Source: Pectobacterium sp. PL152 (lineage in GTDB: Bacteria > Pseudomonadota > Gammaproteobacteria > Enterobacterales > Enterobacteriaceae). From it: DNA of 64,000 nucleotides. Position 1 is the stretch's first letter. Every line of letters begins with the position of its first letter. Made by a program: the position numbers and the translations under genes. Below are positions 1-9,486 of this stretch, piece after piece. The stretch is from NCBI GenBank assembly GCA_021907015.1, contig CP091064.1, positions 4,836,001 to 4,900,000 on the forward strand, written 5' to 3'. Below the pieces are notes generated by a model, which saw only the letters and a program-made list of their open reading frames with translations, was not told the DNA's origin and did not search any database.

Positions 1-15
1 TCCACACCAATGCGC

Positions 16-681
16 CTACATTACGTGTTCAGCGGCCAGTTGACCCAGAGAATCCAGCTTATAGTCGGCTAGCGTCCAGCGTGCGTCAGCGCGGAACTCG
101 GCCTGCGGAATAACGATGGAACGCATGCGTGCCGCTTTGGTGGCGATCATGCCATTCACCGAATCTTCCAGCGTCACGCATTGCGTGGGAGAAACGCCGA
201 GCGCATTTGCTGCATTCAAGTACACTTCAGGGTGCGGTTTGCTATACGGCAGCGCTTCGGCTGACATTAAGACATCAAAGTAGTGATCCAGGTTAAACAT
301 GCGCAGCACCTGCTGCTGCATGTGGAGCGGCGAAGCGGAAGCCAGTCCAATTTTGAGATTCTGTTCACGGCACAGCTGCAGCGCATGCTCGACACCGGGC
401 AGGAGCGGGCGCTGTTCGGCAACGAGTTCGGTAGCGCGAGCGATAATACGGCGAACAACCTCGTCCCGGCTTGGTGTCGTCCAGGGCGAGTGCTGATACC
501 AAAGTTCAACAACCATATCGATGCGCAGGCCCAGCGTGTCTTTCATTGTGTGTCGCAATGAAATATCAACGCCCAGGGAGGCGATCACTTCTAGCTCTGC
601 TTTATCCCACAATGGTTCTGAATCAATCAGCAGCCCATCCATATCGAAAATCGCCGCTCGTATAGAAGAATCAAAGGACAT
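16..681 (-). CDS. hxpB: Hexitol/sugar phosphatase, HAD superfamily (HxpB/YniC)
   Basis: Intact 221-residue protein. The HAD nucleophile motif FDMDGLLIDSE (Asp13/Asp15) opens the chain, followed by LASASP (motif II), SKPHPEVY (the motif III lysine) and LEDSVNG (motif IV), so all catalytic parts of a C1-cap HAD phosphatase are present. The family dephosphorylates 2-deoxyglucose-6-phosphate and other hexose and hexitol phosphates in the cytosol. It is divergent from yniB, and the E. coli order yniA-yniB-yniC is kept. The name rests on similarity to E. coli YniC and the neighbourhood; the exact substrate cannot be read from sequence. Confidence 0.92.
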   Translation of the reverse strand: MSFDSSIRAAIFDMDGLLIDSEPLWDKAELEVIASLGVDISLRHTMKDTLGLRIDMVVELWYQHSPWTTPSRDEVVRRIIARATELVAEQRPLLPGVEHALQLCREQNLKIGLASASPLHMQQQVLRMFNLDHYFDVLMSAEALPYSKPHPEVYLNAANALGVSPTQCVTLEDSVNGMIATKAARMRSIVIPQAEFRADARWTLADYKLDSLGQLAAEHVM

Positions 682-726
682 ACCACTGGCTCCGTCAGCA
701 AAGAAAAAGGAAATTTAATGGTAAAC

Positions 727-856
727 TATACCCTAAAGAAGTCGAGTTGCAGGATGAAATGCCAGCGCTTTGAATAAGGCGAAGCGCTGCCCCGTCTGGG
801 TGAGGCCCATGGGGCCGAATAACAACCAAAACATTCATGCAGAGTGAAGGATGACG
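727..856. repeat. MITE-like palindromic repeat, ~130-bp member
   Basis: Begins TATACCCTAAAGAAGTCGAG and ends GCAGAGTGAAGGATGACG. These are the same two termini as the elements at 8576-8622 and 55700-55898, with a different interior containing the hairpin arms AGCGCTT/AAGCGCT. It lies in the 307-bp hxpB-yniB divergent gap. The rest of the gap (857-988) presumably holds the yniB promoter; TTGACT at 903-908 is a possible -35 but no clear -10 follows. Family membership is inferred from the shared ends. Confidence 0.6.
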
Positions 857-988
857 AGGTTGCACCGCCATTGTGGCTGATCTGGCTGTGCGGGAGATAA
901 AGTGTTGACTGCGCGTAAACTTACAGTAGGCTACCCGTCGTACTAAAACGATATATTACCGATGTTGCGTCGCTAAGAAGGGGTTCTC

Positions 989-1540
989 ATGACGTATCAA
1001 CAGGCTGGCCGTATTGCCGTCGTTAAACGCATTGCCGGATGGATCCTTTTTATTCCCGCGCTGCTTTCAACTTTCGTCTCGCTGGCTAACTATCTCTACG
1101 CGTATACCCAGAAAAAACAGGGCATTGACGCTGTTCTCCTGGATTTCCTGCATTTGATGGTCGACATGGTGCGCTTTAATACACCTTTCCTGAACATTTT
1201 TTGGTTCAATTCGCCGGTGCCGGATTTTACGCGCTTTTTTAGTGCCGCGACGCTGATGTTTTGGCTGATCTACATCCTGATTTTTATTGGCCTGGCTTTG
1301 CAGGTTTCGGGTGCCCGGATGTCTCGTCAGGCGAAGGCAATAAAGGAAGGCATTGAAGATCAACTGATTCTGGAGAAGATGAAAGGGGATGGCGGGAACA
1401 CGCGTGAGACGTTGGAATCACGTGTCATTGTCCCGGGACATACGATTTTCGTGCAATTCTTTCCGCTTTATATTCTGCCGGTGATTATCGCTGGTGTCGG
1501 TTATCTGGTGCTGCGCTTGTTAGGACTACCGTCTGAGTGA
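989..1540 (+). CDS. yniB: YniB family inner-membrane protein
   Basis: 183 residues with four hydrophobic stretches (about 15-40, 60-75, 88-112, 155-178), so a polytopic inner-membrane protein. The start has an AAGAAGGGG Shine-Dalgarno sequence just upstream. It matches E. coli YniB in length, in its N-terminal MTYQQAGRIAV and in its position beside yniA and yniC. No biochemical function is known to me for this family. Confidence 0.88.
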   Translation: MTYQQAGRIAVVKRIAGWILFIPALLSTFVSLANYLYAYTQKKQGIDAVLLDFLHLMVDMVRFNTPFLNIFWFNSPVPDFTRFFSAATLMFWLIYILIFIGLALQVSGARMSRQAKAIKEGIEDQLILEKMKGDGGNTRETLESRVIVPGHTIFVQFFPLYILPVIIAGVGYLVLRLLGLPSE

Positions 1541-1542
1541 CG

Positions 1543-1567
1543 GTCTGGCGCAATCGCTGCGCCAGAC
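1543..1567 (+). terminator. Perfect 10-bp hairpin after yniB
   Basis: GTCTGGCGCA-atcgc-TGCGCCAGAC starts directly after the yniB stop and lies between convergent yniB and yniA. No long T-tract follows, so it may act as a bidirectional or processed 3' end. Confidence 0.6.
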
Positions 1568-1615
1568 TCCGTATCCTTCCTGTCCAACCTCTCATCTTAG
1601 AACAACAGTCTTTCA

Positions 1616-2474
1616 CTAAATTAAAAGCTGCCGCTCAATGAGCTGCTGCGCCTCAACGATGTGTTTACCGCCGAAAAGATTGGCGCGGTTCAGCAGATAA
1701 TAAATCTGGTAAATAGGCTGGCGATCGATAAAGCCTTTATCTAGCGGCCACACGCTCTGGTAGCCATCATAAATCTGTGCGGGCAGGGCCGGATAACGCG
1801 GCAACATCGCTAAGTCGCATTCTCTGTCCCCCAATAACAGGCCGGATCGAAAAGATAAGCGCCATCCTGACTATTCGCACAGTTATCTGGCCACAGGTCA
1901 CCGTGTAAGAGAGACGGCTGTGGCTGATGCCCCGCCAGACGTTCCTCAACGCGAGCGATCAGCGTTTCAATGTGACCAAAGTGCATCCCTTTTTCTGCTG
2001 CCAGCTGTAACTGCCATCCAATACGCTGTTCGGCAAAAAGGTCGCCCAGCGCCGCTGCCAGCTGTTTGGCTGAGGCGTGGTTGAGAGGTCGTTGTCGAAA
2101 TCCAGTCCAAATTGCGGCTGGTCGCTCCACTGGTGCAGATGCGCTAACTGCTCGCCCAGACACCAGGCACTGTGGGCATCCAACGGTTTAACGGGCAGGA
2201 ATTGCAGAAGCAGGAAGCTGTGATCGCGTGAACTACCGACACCGTAGACGGCTGGCACTCGCACGGTATTGCTGCGGCTTAGCAGGTGAAGCTGATCGGC
2301 TTCAGCGGTGAATTTGGCCAGCATTTCACGACTATCGCATTTCACGAAGACGTCATGCTCGCCGTAACGGACATACCAGGCTGGATGTATTTCACCGCCG
2401 GATAATTCGCGGTGTTCCTGAATATCCGCAGTACCGTGATGCTCTTCCAAAAGTCGGCTGATAGCTTGCCACAT
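1616..2474 (-). CDS. yniA: Fructosamine kinase family protein YniA (two apparent frameshifts)
   Basis: Three overlapping reading-frame pieces together give one YniA-like protein of about 286 residues. The N-terminal piece starts MWQAISRLLEEHHG, the middle carries the catalytic LLHGDLWPDN and LFDPACYWG motifs of aminoglycoside/fructosamine kinases, and the C-terminal piece ends IVEAQQLIERQLLI. The breaks fall at an A5 run (2035-2039) and a C5 run (1828-1832). Adding one base to each run restores WATFFAEQR and YWGDRECDLA. The family phosphorylates sugar adducts of amines; YniA's substrate is uncertain. The indels look like consensus errors since all motifs survive. Confidence 0.85.
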
Positions 2475-2685
2475 AAGGTCATCCTCCCGTTGATGTTGCC
2501 CGATACCCTGCTATTCACTGGGGTGATTCGCTTACGGTAACCCATTGAGTGCAATAAAAATGGAATCTATAGCACAGTGATAACCGATAGGCAGTGATAG
2601 CGAAAAACAAGTATAGCCGGAATTAAAAATAACGGAGTTAGGATGGCGCTCAATCCGCGGGGTGAGGATGTGAAATAGGCATAAG

Positions 2686-2719
2686 TGACGTAACCGGCGG
2701 TGGCTTTCCGGTTACGTCA
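2686..2719 (-). terminator. 12-bp perfect hairpin downstream of sitD
   Basis: TGACGTAACCGG and CCGGTTACGTCA are separated by 10 nt, 27 bp after the sitD stop in the direction of transcription. The T-tract is weak. It is probably the 3' end of the sit operon. Confidence 0.6.
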
Positions 2720-2746
2720 TGCTAAGAGCTCTGTGGCGTGTGGGGG

Positions 2747-3605
2747 TTACAGCGCGTCGGTGACAACCTGAGATGCCGCCTGACGACGCAGTTTAAGCTG
2801 GTGGTACGTCAGTGCCAGCGTAAAGAACAGGGCCTGAACGATGACGATACAAGGGCCAGTCGCGCCATCGATATAGAAACTGATCAAGGTGCCGGCAATA
2901 CAGGAAATGACGGAAACCAGCGTGGCGACAAGCACCATACGCTCGAAGCGCTTGCAGACCATAAAGGCAATAATGCCCGGCGCAATCAGCATCGCAATCA
3001 CCAGAATAACGCCGACGGCCTGTAATGATGCGACAATCGTCATTGCCAGCAGGCTCAGCAATCCATAGTGCAGCAGCTTAACGGGCAGGCCGATGACGCG
3101 GGCATGATTGGGGTCGAAGCAGTACAGCATGAAATCTCGCCGTTTCAATAACACAATACCCAGCGTCACCCCGGCAATCAGTAAGATTTGTGTCAGCTCT
3201 TGCTGGGTGATGCCCAGCACGTTACCAAACAAGATATGGTTTAGATGCTGATCGGTATCGATACGCGCGAACATGACGAGCCCCAGCGCAAACATACCTG
3301 AAAAGATGATCCCCATTACCGTATCTTCTTTGACCCGGCTGTGCTCTTTCACGTATCCCGTCGCTACCGCACAAAAAAATACCGGAAACGAAAGCCCCGA
3401 TGACCAGTGGAACCCCCAGTAAAAACGCGACAACGATACCGGGCAACACGGCATGGGAAATGGCATCACCCATTAGCGACCAGCCTTTCAGCACCAGATA
3501 GCATGATAAGACTGCGCAGACCGTACCCGTGACGACAGCGGCGAGTAACGCACGTTGCATGAACGGATAAGACAGGGGATCGAGTAACCAGCTCATTAGC
3601 GTCAT
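2747..3605 (-). CDS. sitD: Mn/Fe ABC transporter permease SitD (one apparent frameshift)
   Basis: ABC-3 family permease. The N-terminal piece (MTLMSWLLDPLSYPFMQ to GAFVSGIF) and the C-terminal piece (CAVATGYVKEHSRVKEDTVM to QVVTDAL) lie in different frames that meet at an A7 run (3373-3379). One extra base there restores a continuous SitD of about 286 residues with eight or so membrane segments. The C-terminal half has the LxALTIVASLQAVGVILVIAML segment typical of these permeases. It overlaps sitC by 4 bp, so it is translationally coupled as the last gene of sitABCD. It would pair with SitC to form the membrane channel. Confidence 0.9.
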
Positions 3606-4465
3606 AACGCATCTCCTGATTGATCGCGTAGCCGCAGGCGGCGCGATGCCAGCAACCCATGTTTGGGGGCAAAGACAAACGCCAACAGGAAGACGACGGT
3701 TTGCAAGGTGACAATCACGCCGCCGGTTGCGCCATCAAGGAAAAAGCTCAGATACGCGCCCACGGCGCTGGTAATGGCGCCCAGTGCAATAGAAATCACA
3801 ACCAGACGACCAAACCGATCGGTGAGCAGGTAAGCGGTGGCACCCGGTGTAATCACCATTGCGATTACCAAAATCGCCCCGACCGTTTGCAACGCCGCGA
3901 CAGTACAGGCGCTCAGCAGCGTAAAGAACAGAATTTTCAGCTTCAGCGGGGAAAGGCCAATCGAACGGGCGTGGTTCTCATCAAAGAACACGGCCAGCAG
4001 ATCTTTCCACAGCAGGCAGAGAATCAGGAACGTCACGCCGATGATGATTTCAACTTGCAGAATATCTTCGTCGGCAATGCCCAAAATATTGCCGAAAATG
4101 ATGGACTGCACGTTAACCGATGTCGGGTTGAGCGAAATAATCAGCAGGCCGACAGCGAAAAACGTTGAGAAAATAAAACCGATAATCGCATCTTCGCGCA
4201 ATCGGGTAATGTGACGGATGAGCGTCATTGCCAGCGCGGCGAGCATTCCGGTAAAAAATGCACCGGCAGCGTAGGGCAGGGCCAATGCATAGGCACCCGC
4301 GACACCGGGGACAACGGAGTGGGAGAGGGCATCGCCCATCAGCGACCAGCCTTTCAGCATCAGGTATGCCGAAAGAAAAGCGCACACGCCGCCGACAATC
4401 GCGCTGACCCAGATCGCTTTGACCATGTAGTTATAGCTGAATGGCTGCAACAGGATATCGATCAT
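3602..4465 (-). CDS. sitC: Mn/Fe ABC transporter permease SitC
   Basis: 287-residue hydrophobic permease of the ABC-3 family (ZnuB/SitC/YfeC type), intact. It has repeated membrane segments, the GWSLMGDALSHSVVPG motif near residues 40-55, and the VGAILVIAMVITPGATAYLL segment. Its start overlaps the sitB stop by one base and its end overlaps the sitD start, as in sitABCD of Salmonella and Yersinia (yfeABCD). With SitD it forms the pore for Mn2+/Fe2+ import across the inner membrane. Confidence 0.93.
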   Translation of the reverse strand: MIDILLQPFSYNYMVKAIWVSAIVGGVCAFLSAYLMLKGWSLMGDALSHSVVPGVAGAYALALPYAAGAFFTGMLAALAMTLIRHITRLREDAIIGFIFSTFFAVGLLIISLNPTSVNVQSIIFGNILGIADEDILQVEIIIGVTFLILCLLWKDLLAVFFDENHARSIGLSPLKLKILFFTLLSACTVAALQTVGAILVIAMVITPGATAYLLTDRFGRLVVISIALGAITSAVGAYLSFFLDGATGGVIVTLQTVVFLLAFVFAPKHGLLASRRLRLRDQSGDAL

Positions 4466-5355
4466 CAGGGCTGTTTCTCCTCCGGTATGGCGCGTGACGC
4501 AGGAGGATCGCTCTTGGTTGAACCATAAAACACGGCCGGACGTTCATCGTCTGTCAGCACCGTCACCGAGCGAACATCGTCATCATCGTGAAGATGAGAT
4601 CCTCCGAGATTGATGTGTCGCAGAACGCCACCGAACGTTTTCTCCAAATTGCTCTGGGTAAAGGTGCTGTGCGTGGGGCCTGCGGCTAAAACGGTACGAT
4701 TGACTAAAATAACGTTGTCGCAAAACTCAGGAACGCTGCCGAGGTTATGGGTCGCCACCAAAATCAAATGGCCTTCATCGCGCAAGGTGCGCAGCAGATC
4801 GATAATGGCGTTCTCCGTTTTAACGTCGACGCCGGTGAAAGGCTCATCCAGCAGCAATACGCTGCCTTGTTGAGCCAACGCCCGCGCCAGAAACACGCGT
4901 TTTTTCTGTCCGCCGGAGAGTTCACCGATTTGGCGATGTTGCAGCGTCGATAGCCCTACGCGCTCCAGCGATTCCGCCACAATGGTGCGATCTTGCTTAC
5001 TCGGGATGCGCAGGAAATTCATCCGCCCGTAGCGCCCCATCATGACGACGTCGGAAACCAGAACGGGAAAATTCCAGTCCACATCCTCTGTTTGTGGAAC
5101 ATAAGCAACCAGATTCTGTTTCAGCGCCTGATAAATGGGTTGCTGGTTGAGCAGTACCTGCCCTGAGGTTGGTTTGACCAATCCCATGATGCTTTTGAAC
5201 AACGTTGATTTTCCACTGCCGTTTACGCCAACCAAGGCGCAAATTGTACCGCCGGTCAGGGAAAAAGAAGCATGGCGAATAGCCTGATGCCCGTTGCTGT
5301 AAGTAACCGAAACATCATTGACTTCTAATGACTGTACTGCTCGATCGCTACTCAT
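4465..5355 (-). CDS. sitB: Mn/Fe ABC transporter ATP-binding protein SitB
   Basis: 296-residue ATPase with Walker [10 protein letters not shown], a Q-loop at [12 protein letters not shown] signature LSGGQKKRV, Walker [13 protein letters not shown] and the switch histidine in ATHN. The C-terminus has a histidine/aspartate-rich stretch ([11 protein letters not shown]), which may interact with metal. It overlaps sitA (stop at 5352) and sitC, so the four genes form one operon read leftwards from the Fur-like box near 6310. Confidence 0.94.
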   Translation of the reverse strand: MSSDRAVQSLEVNDVSVTYSNGHQAIRHASFSLTGGTICALVGVNGSGKSTLFKSIMGLVKPTSGQVLLNQQPIYQALKQNLVAYVPQTEDVDWNFPVLVSDVVMMGRYGRMNFLRIPSKQDRTIVAESLERVGLSTLQHRQIGELSGGQKKRVFLARALAQQGSVLLLDEPFTGVDVKTENAIIDLLRTLRDEGHLILVATHNLGSVPEFCDNVILVNRTVLAAGPTHSTFTQSNLEKTFGGVLRHINLGGSHLHDDDDVRSVTVLTDDERPAVFYGSTKSDPPASRAIPEEKQP

Positions 5356-6265
5356 TGATTAAATCCTTTCGCGATGGTTTCCACCGTCACTTTTAACAGG
5401 TCGATATAGGTTGGCACAGGGCCTTTTTCTGTAGACAGCGAATCAACATACAGCACACCGCCGTATTTCGCCCCCGTTTCTTTACTCACCTGTTTTGCCG
5501 GTTTATCGGAAACGGTGCTTTCGCTGAAGACCACAGGGATAGCCTTCTCACGCACGGTATCGATAACTCGACGTACCTGCTGTGGCGACCCTTGCTCGTC
5601 GGCATTGATTGGCCAGAGATAGACTTCATTGAACTGATAATCTTTCGCCAGATAGCTGAATGCACCTTCACTGGTGACTAACCAGCGCTGCTGTTCTGGG
5701 ATGCGGGAGAGACGCTCACGCAGCGGTGCGTCGAGAGCCTTAATTTTTTCCGCATAGGCTTTGGCGTTACGATTATACGTCTCTGCATTGGCTGGATCGG
5801 CTTGCACCAAGCCTTTGCGGATATTTTCAATATAGATTAATGCATTGGAGGGTGACATCCAGGCATGTGGGTTTGGATTGCCATTATAGGCACCTTCGCG
5901 GATAGGAAGTGGTGTGATGCCTTCCGTTACCACAACGGCGGGTACATTTTTACGTTTTCGAAAAAGCGCGTAAACCAGCGCTCAAGATTCATCCCATTCC
6001 ACAGTACCAACTGCGCAGACTGTGTTTTAACAATATCGCGCGGTGTCGGTTGATAATCATGAATTTCTGCGCCGGGCTTGGTGATGGACTCGACCGTTGC
6101 GGCATCGCCAGCAATATTCTGTGCGATATCCTGAATGATGGTAAAGGTGGTGATGACTTTAAGCTTTTCAGCCGCCTGAGCGGATGCATTGGCTAAAAGC
6201 AGTAAGGCGCACGGCAGCGCGATGCGACGGAACAGGGCAGGTAAACGGGCGTGAAAACCAATCAT
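5352..6265 (-). CDS. sitA: Mn/Fe-binding periplasmic protein SitA (one apparent frameshift)
   Basis: Metal-binding lipocalin-like cluster A-I solute-binding protein, first gene of the operon. The N-terminus has a signal peptide ending near [11 protein letters not shown]. Likely metal ligands are His in AEIHDYQPT, His in NPHAWMSP, Glu in FSESTVSDK and Asp in YVDSLS, the pattern of Mn/Fe-binding members; a His-rich zinc loop as in ZnuA is absent. The frame breaks at a T5 run (5947-5951). One more base restores [14 protein letters not shown] and a protein of about 304 residues. It delivers metal to SitCD. Confidence 0.9.
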
Positions 6266-6297
6266 GCGAATATCCTTACAAACCGTGAAAGTGTTAC

Positions 6298-6325
6298 TTG
6301 AGAATAGTTATCAATATCATTTAAG
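6298..6325. promoter_or_regulatory. Fur-like operator upstream of sitA
   Basis: The stretch GAATAGTTATCAATATCATT resembles the 19-bp Fur consensus (GATAATGATAATCATTATC) with several mismatches and lies about 30-60 bp upstream of sitA. Fur control of sit operons is established in enterobacteria. An MntR palindrome was not seen. From here to 6673 I see no gene. Confidence 0.5.
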
Positions 6326-6673
6326 TCAAGAGGCAGAGAAGGGCGGGGAGTCAATATTGAGGGTGTCTCATGACACAAAAATCACTGTTCGCAGGCTCGT
6401 AGCACGTGCTTGCGCGGGTAAGGAACGCATCATGCTCCTTTAGTAACAGAAATGTTGCTTTAATTTAATGAATCGTACTTAAGGTTACAACGAAAGTCTA
6501 ACGGTAACGGTAGTGAACTGTCGCGTGACTATACATAGTTATACACATGGCGAAATTTGCGTCAAAAAGAGAGGGGAAATCTGATGCAGCCTTAAGAAAA
6601 TAACAATGGCTGCCGATAAATCATAAAGATTGTGAGAGATGTCTCTAGTTTATACTAAAGGGTTGTAAGCGAT

Positions 6674-6769
6674 ATGAGCACAAAATCAGAACGACGTTGG
6701 AAGCTGGCAAGTTTAGTCTTATTGACTTTTTTGATAGCATTATTAGTGTTATTGGTTCAAACAAGTTAA
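6674..6769 (+). CDS. Small single-span membrane peptide, unidentified (31 aa)
   Basis: ATG AGC ACA... encodes 31 residues: a basic N-terminus (MSTKSERRWK) then about 20 hydrophobic residues (LASLVLLTFLIALLVLLVQ). This is a classic small inner-membrane peptide with N-in topology. It sits where E. coli carries yebO/mgrB upstream of yobF-cspC, but it matches neither MgrB (47 aa, with cysteines) nor YebO (95 aa). A TAAG stretch upstream could be a weak ribosome-binding site and a hairpin follows at 6878-6903. I do not recognise it and cannot exclude chance, though the composition is telling. Confidence 0.5.
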   Translation: MSTKSERRWKLASLVLLTFLIALLVLLVQTS

Positions 6770-6877
6770 TTCCTGACGCAACGAAAGGTTAGGGCATAAA
6801 TAATTTCTATTATGTAATGTATTAATGCAAAAGATATAGATAGCATAAAAATGACAATCGATTTTAAACATTGATAT

Positions 6878-6903
6878 AAGCGTGGCTGCTGTCGGACACG
6901 CTT
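6878..6903 (+). terminator. Hairpin after the 31-aa peptide gene
   Basis: AAGCGTG and CACGCTT are separated by 12 nt, then GTTGTTAATG follows. It has a modest T-tract and is a possible terminator or 5' structure for yobF-cspC. From 6904 to 7211 I see an A/T-rich leader or promoter region and no other gene. Confidence 0.35.
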
Positions 6904-7211
6904 GTTGTTAATGTTCAATATCCCTTCGTGGTTGCACACCAATTATAGCTTTTTGTTATGATTGCTGGTGCGCCTGTGCCAGAAATGGACGGCTGTCGCG
7001 TATTTTTTTGCATAATAGAATCTGCCGTGCGCTTATTGCGCGGTGCCAGAAGCAGCCTGTGAATATAGGCGTCAGCGAACATTATCGTGTATTAATGAAT
7101 CAGGGATGACGTGAATTTGTGCGGCATGTCCACGACTGATAAAAAAGGCCTTGCCATCGATTACATAGTGTGTAATAACGCTTCTGGGTAAAACGAGGTA
7201 CAGTTCTGTAT

Positions 7212-7328
7212 ATGAATGGCATTTTCAGTAAAGAAGACTTAAGTACAACCTTTAGCGTTGCATGCTGCTTCTCTGCCGATCCTTATCTTAGTGCCTCAAG
7301 CAGTAACGACTTTGGTTTGTCTGTATAA
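7212..7328 (+). CDS. yobF: YobF family small protein (38 aa)
   Basis: The 38-codon frame begins [16 protein letters not shown] and continues [15 protein letters not shown]. This aligns by eye with E. coli YobF (GIFSKEVLS..., FSAEPYIGASCSN), a small heat- and stress-accumulated protein of the DUF2527 family. It lies 41 bp upstream of cspC and is probably co-transcribed, exactly as yobF-cspC in E. coli. The sequence is shorter at the C-terminus than the 47-residue E. coli protein. Confidence 0.85.
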   Translation: MNGIFSKEDLSTTFSVACCFSADPYLSASSSNDFGLSV

Positions 7329-7369
7329 CGCCTTTTTGGCGGTTTAAACAATTAAAGGAAATATTTGAA

Positions 7370-7579
7370 ATGGCAAAGATTAAAGGTCAGGTTAAGTGGT
7401 TCAACGAGTCTAAAGGCTTTGGTTTCATCACTCCTGCTGACGGCAGCAAAGATGTATTCGTACACTTCTCTGCAATTCAAGGCAACGGCTTCAAAACTCT
7501 GGCTGAAGGCCAGAACGTAGAATTCGAAATTCAGGATGGCCAGAAAGGTCCTTCCGCAGTAAACGTCACTGCGCTGTAA
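7370..7579 (+). CDS. cspC: Cold-shock-like RNA chaperone CspC
   Basis: 69-residue single cold-shock domain with RNP1 KGFGFITP and RNP2 VFVHFSAI. The sequence is nearly identical to E. coli Csp[19 protein letters not shown] at the start and PSAVNVTAL in place of PAAVNVTAI at the end. CspC is a constitutive RNA chaperone and transcription antiterminator that stabilises stress mRNAs. AAAGGAAAT provides a good Shine-Dalgarno sequence. Synteny with yobF and rlmA supports the cspC assignment over other csp paralogues. Confidence 0.95.
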   Translation: MAKIKGQVKWFNESKGFGFITPADGSKDVFVHFSAIQGNGFKTLAEGQNVEFEIQDGQKGPSAVNVTAL

Positions 7580-7596
7580 TTTTACAGCTCTGTTGC

Positions 7597-7622
7597 AAAA
7601 CCCGCCATGGTGCGGGTTTTTT
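7597..7622 (+). terminator. Rho-independent terminator of cspC
   Basis: AAAACCCGC-catggt-GCGGGTTTTTT: a GC stem with an A-tract before and a T6 tract after, 18 bp past the cspC stop. Confidence 0.9.
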
Positions 7623-7686
7623 GTTGTCTGCATTTTATCTTTACCCGTAACGCAATAAAGACGTTTTTAATGAGGAAAATGTGCCG

Positions 7687-8514
7687 ATGAGTTATCAGTG
7701 TCCGCTATGCCAGTTACCTCTGGAGCGACACCCGCGGCAATGGACGTGTGGTAAACATAGCTTTGACTGTGCGAAAGAAGGGTACGTCAACCTCTTGCCG
7801 GTACAGTTTAAGCGTTCAAAACAGCCAGGCGATAGTGCTGAAATGATGCAGGCACGGCGCAGCTTTCTGGAAGCCGGTCACTATCAACCGTTACGCGACG
7901 CCGTGGCGCAACACGTTGACGCTATTGTGGCGGATGACGCCGCTGCGCTGTTGGATATCGGCTGTGGCGAGGGGTATTACACCGCGGAACTGGCGCAGCG
8001 TCTTACCTCGCACAGAACGATGACGATTTACGGACTGGATGTGTCCAAAGCGGCGATTCAGCGTGCGGCAAAACGGTATGAAAACGTTGAGTTTTGCGTT
8101 GCATCCAGCCAGAGACTGCCTTTTCGCGACGCCTCCTTGATGCTGTGGTAAAATTTACGCGCCGTGTAACGACGCGGAGCTACAGCGCACCATTAAGGTT
8201 GGCGGTTGGGTGGTGACGGTGTCTCCAGGGCCTCGACATCTTTATCAACTGAAAGCGGAAGTCTACGATGAGGTGTTATTGCACCCGAGCAAAGACGAAG
8301 CGCTCGTCGGCTTTCAGCTTATGGATCAGCAAGTGCTCGCGTACCCGATGCAGCTATCCGGGAACGAGGCTGCGGCGCTATTGCAGATGACGCCTTTGCC
8401 TGGCGGGCAACGCCGGACGTTAGCGAGCGATTGCGTGCCGCTGCCGCATTTAGCTGTGAAACGGATTTTATTATCCGCTTGCATCAGCGTGTTGATAGCG
8501 ACGTCGTCGCTTAA
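7687..8514 (+). CDS. rlmA: 23S rRNA (guanine745-N1)-methyltransferase RlmA (three apparent frameshifts)
   Basis: The intact N-terminal part carries the four-cysteine zinc finger (CPLC...CGKHSFDC) and SAM motif [11 protein letters not shown]. Later pieces in other frames carry the C-terminal domain. Single-base losses near 8139, in the A4 run 8150-8153 and the T3 run 8395-8397 account for every break. Restoring them gives [16 protein letters not shown] and [13 protein letters not shown], ending VDSDVVA, as in E. coli RlmA. I chose ATG 7687 (MSYQCPLC) over the upstream GTG 7681 because it matches the family start. It methylates G745 of 23S rRNA. Confidence 0.88.
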
Positions 8515-8526
8515 TCGAGAAGAATA

Positions 8527-8559
8527 AAAACGGGCAGCGCGATAGTCGGGCTGCCCGTT
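8527..8559 (-). terminator. Terminator between convergent rlmA and mntP
   Basis: CGGGCAGC and GCTGCCCG flank an 11-nt loop. Read on the minus strand the stem is followed by TTTTTATTC, so it serves mntP best. Confidence 0.8.
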
Positions 8560-8575
8560 GATGTAAAATGTGTTT

Positions 8576-8622
8576 TATACCCTAAATACTTCACGTTTTG
8601 TCATGCAACGTGAAGTATGACG
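8576..8622. repeat. MITE-like palindromic repeat, minimal member
   Basis: Starts TATACCCTAAATACTTCACG and contains the perfect 12-bp inverted repeat ATACTTCACGTT (8586-8597) / AACGTGAAGTAT (8607-8618) around a 9-nt loop, then TGACGG. Its ends match the larger elements at 727-856 and 55700-55898, so it may be an interior-deleted copy. Confidence 0.6.
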
Positions 8623-8628
8623 GCGATA

Positions 8629-9201
8629 TCAGGCGGCGTAGCCGAGGTGCTCGTACAGGATGTTACAGCCGATACCAATCAGAACCAACCCGCCAATCAC
8701 TTCCGCTTTTTTACCGAGAATCGGGCCGATGTAGCGACCAATCATCATACCGAGTGTCACCATAATCATGGTGGCGCAGCCAATCACCATTGCGGTATGG
8801 AAAATATTTACCTGAAGGAAAGCCAGACCGACGCCGATTGCCATGGCATCTAAGCTGGTGGCGACCGCGGTGCAGATTAGCAACGCCAGACTATGATTTT
8901 TGACTTTTTCGCAGCGACAGTCTGAAGAACCTTTGAGCCCCTCAACGACCATACGGCCGCCAAGAATCAATAGCAGCGTAAACGCAACCCAGTGATCCCA
9001 TTCGAGAATATATTGGCTGGCAAAGAAACCCAGTGCCCAACCGATCAGCGGGGTGATTGCCTCGATAACGCCAAAAATGAGCCCGGTACGGATGGCATCG
9101 CGGAAACGAGGATTGTGCAGGACGGCACCTTTACCGATTGACGCGGCGAAGGCATCCATTGACATACCAAATGCTAGGATAAGTGTTGCTGACATATTCA
9201 T
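8629..9201 (-). CDS. mntP: Manganese efflux pump MntP
   Basis: 190-residue, six-helix membrane protein, intact. It has the family's two conserved acidic motifs, [16 protein letters not shown] near residues 10-25 and [15 protein letters not shown] near 110-125. It exports Mn2+ and protects against manganese toxicity. The leader contains a yybP-ykoY Mn2+ riboswitch and the promoter region a Fur-like box, matching the Mn/Fe control known in E. coli. The E. coli order mntP-rlmA-cspC is conserved. Confidence 0.95.
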   Translation of the reverse strand: MNMSATLILAFGMSMDAFAASIGKGAVLHNPRFRDAIRTGLIFGVIEAITPLIGWALGFFASQYILEWDHWVAFTLLLILGGRMVVEGLKGSSDCRCEKVKNHSLALLICTAVATSLDAMAIGVGLAFLQVNIFHTAMVIGCATMIMVTLGMMIGRYIGPILGKKAEVIGGLVLIGIGCNILYEHLGYAA

Positions 9202-9227
9202 TGTAAATAGCCTCGGCTGGACGATTA

Positions 9228-9425
9228 ACCATATACACGCAGATCATCCCCAACCCGAATGACGATCTTACGTGTCTATGGTCTCGCCTGCCAATCACGC
9301 TTGGCCGCCCGCACCACGTCTATGCTCCGATAACAGAAGATAAACGAGTATGTTGATACGAGCATTTCTGATGAATTATTGTGAGTATTAATTAATCAGA
9401 AATCGGCTACTCCCCAATGACGGCG
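9228..9425 (-). promoter_or_regulatory. yybP-ykoY (Mn2+) riboswitch in the mntP leader
   Basis: On the minus strand the leader reads TTGGGGAGTAGCCGATTTCT (9399-9418), then TCAACATACTCG, GGAGCATAGACGTGG, GCGGGCGGCC and GAGACCATAGACACGT before the mntP start. These are the conserved elements of the enterobacterial mntP riboswitch as I remember them. In this class Mn2+ binding raises expression of the exporter. Boundaries are approximate. Confidence 0.88.
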
Positions 9426-9486
9426 CAACCTTAACATATTATTTATGCGATAAACAACACTAAAAGTTTTACGTGTTAATGATGCA

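Noticed and set aside
1616-2474. yniA and the other broken genes as true pseudogenes
   Set aside because: All breaks are in homopolymers or short repeats with conserved residues on both sides and no accompanying decay; many affected genes are core functions.
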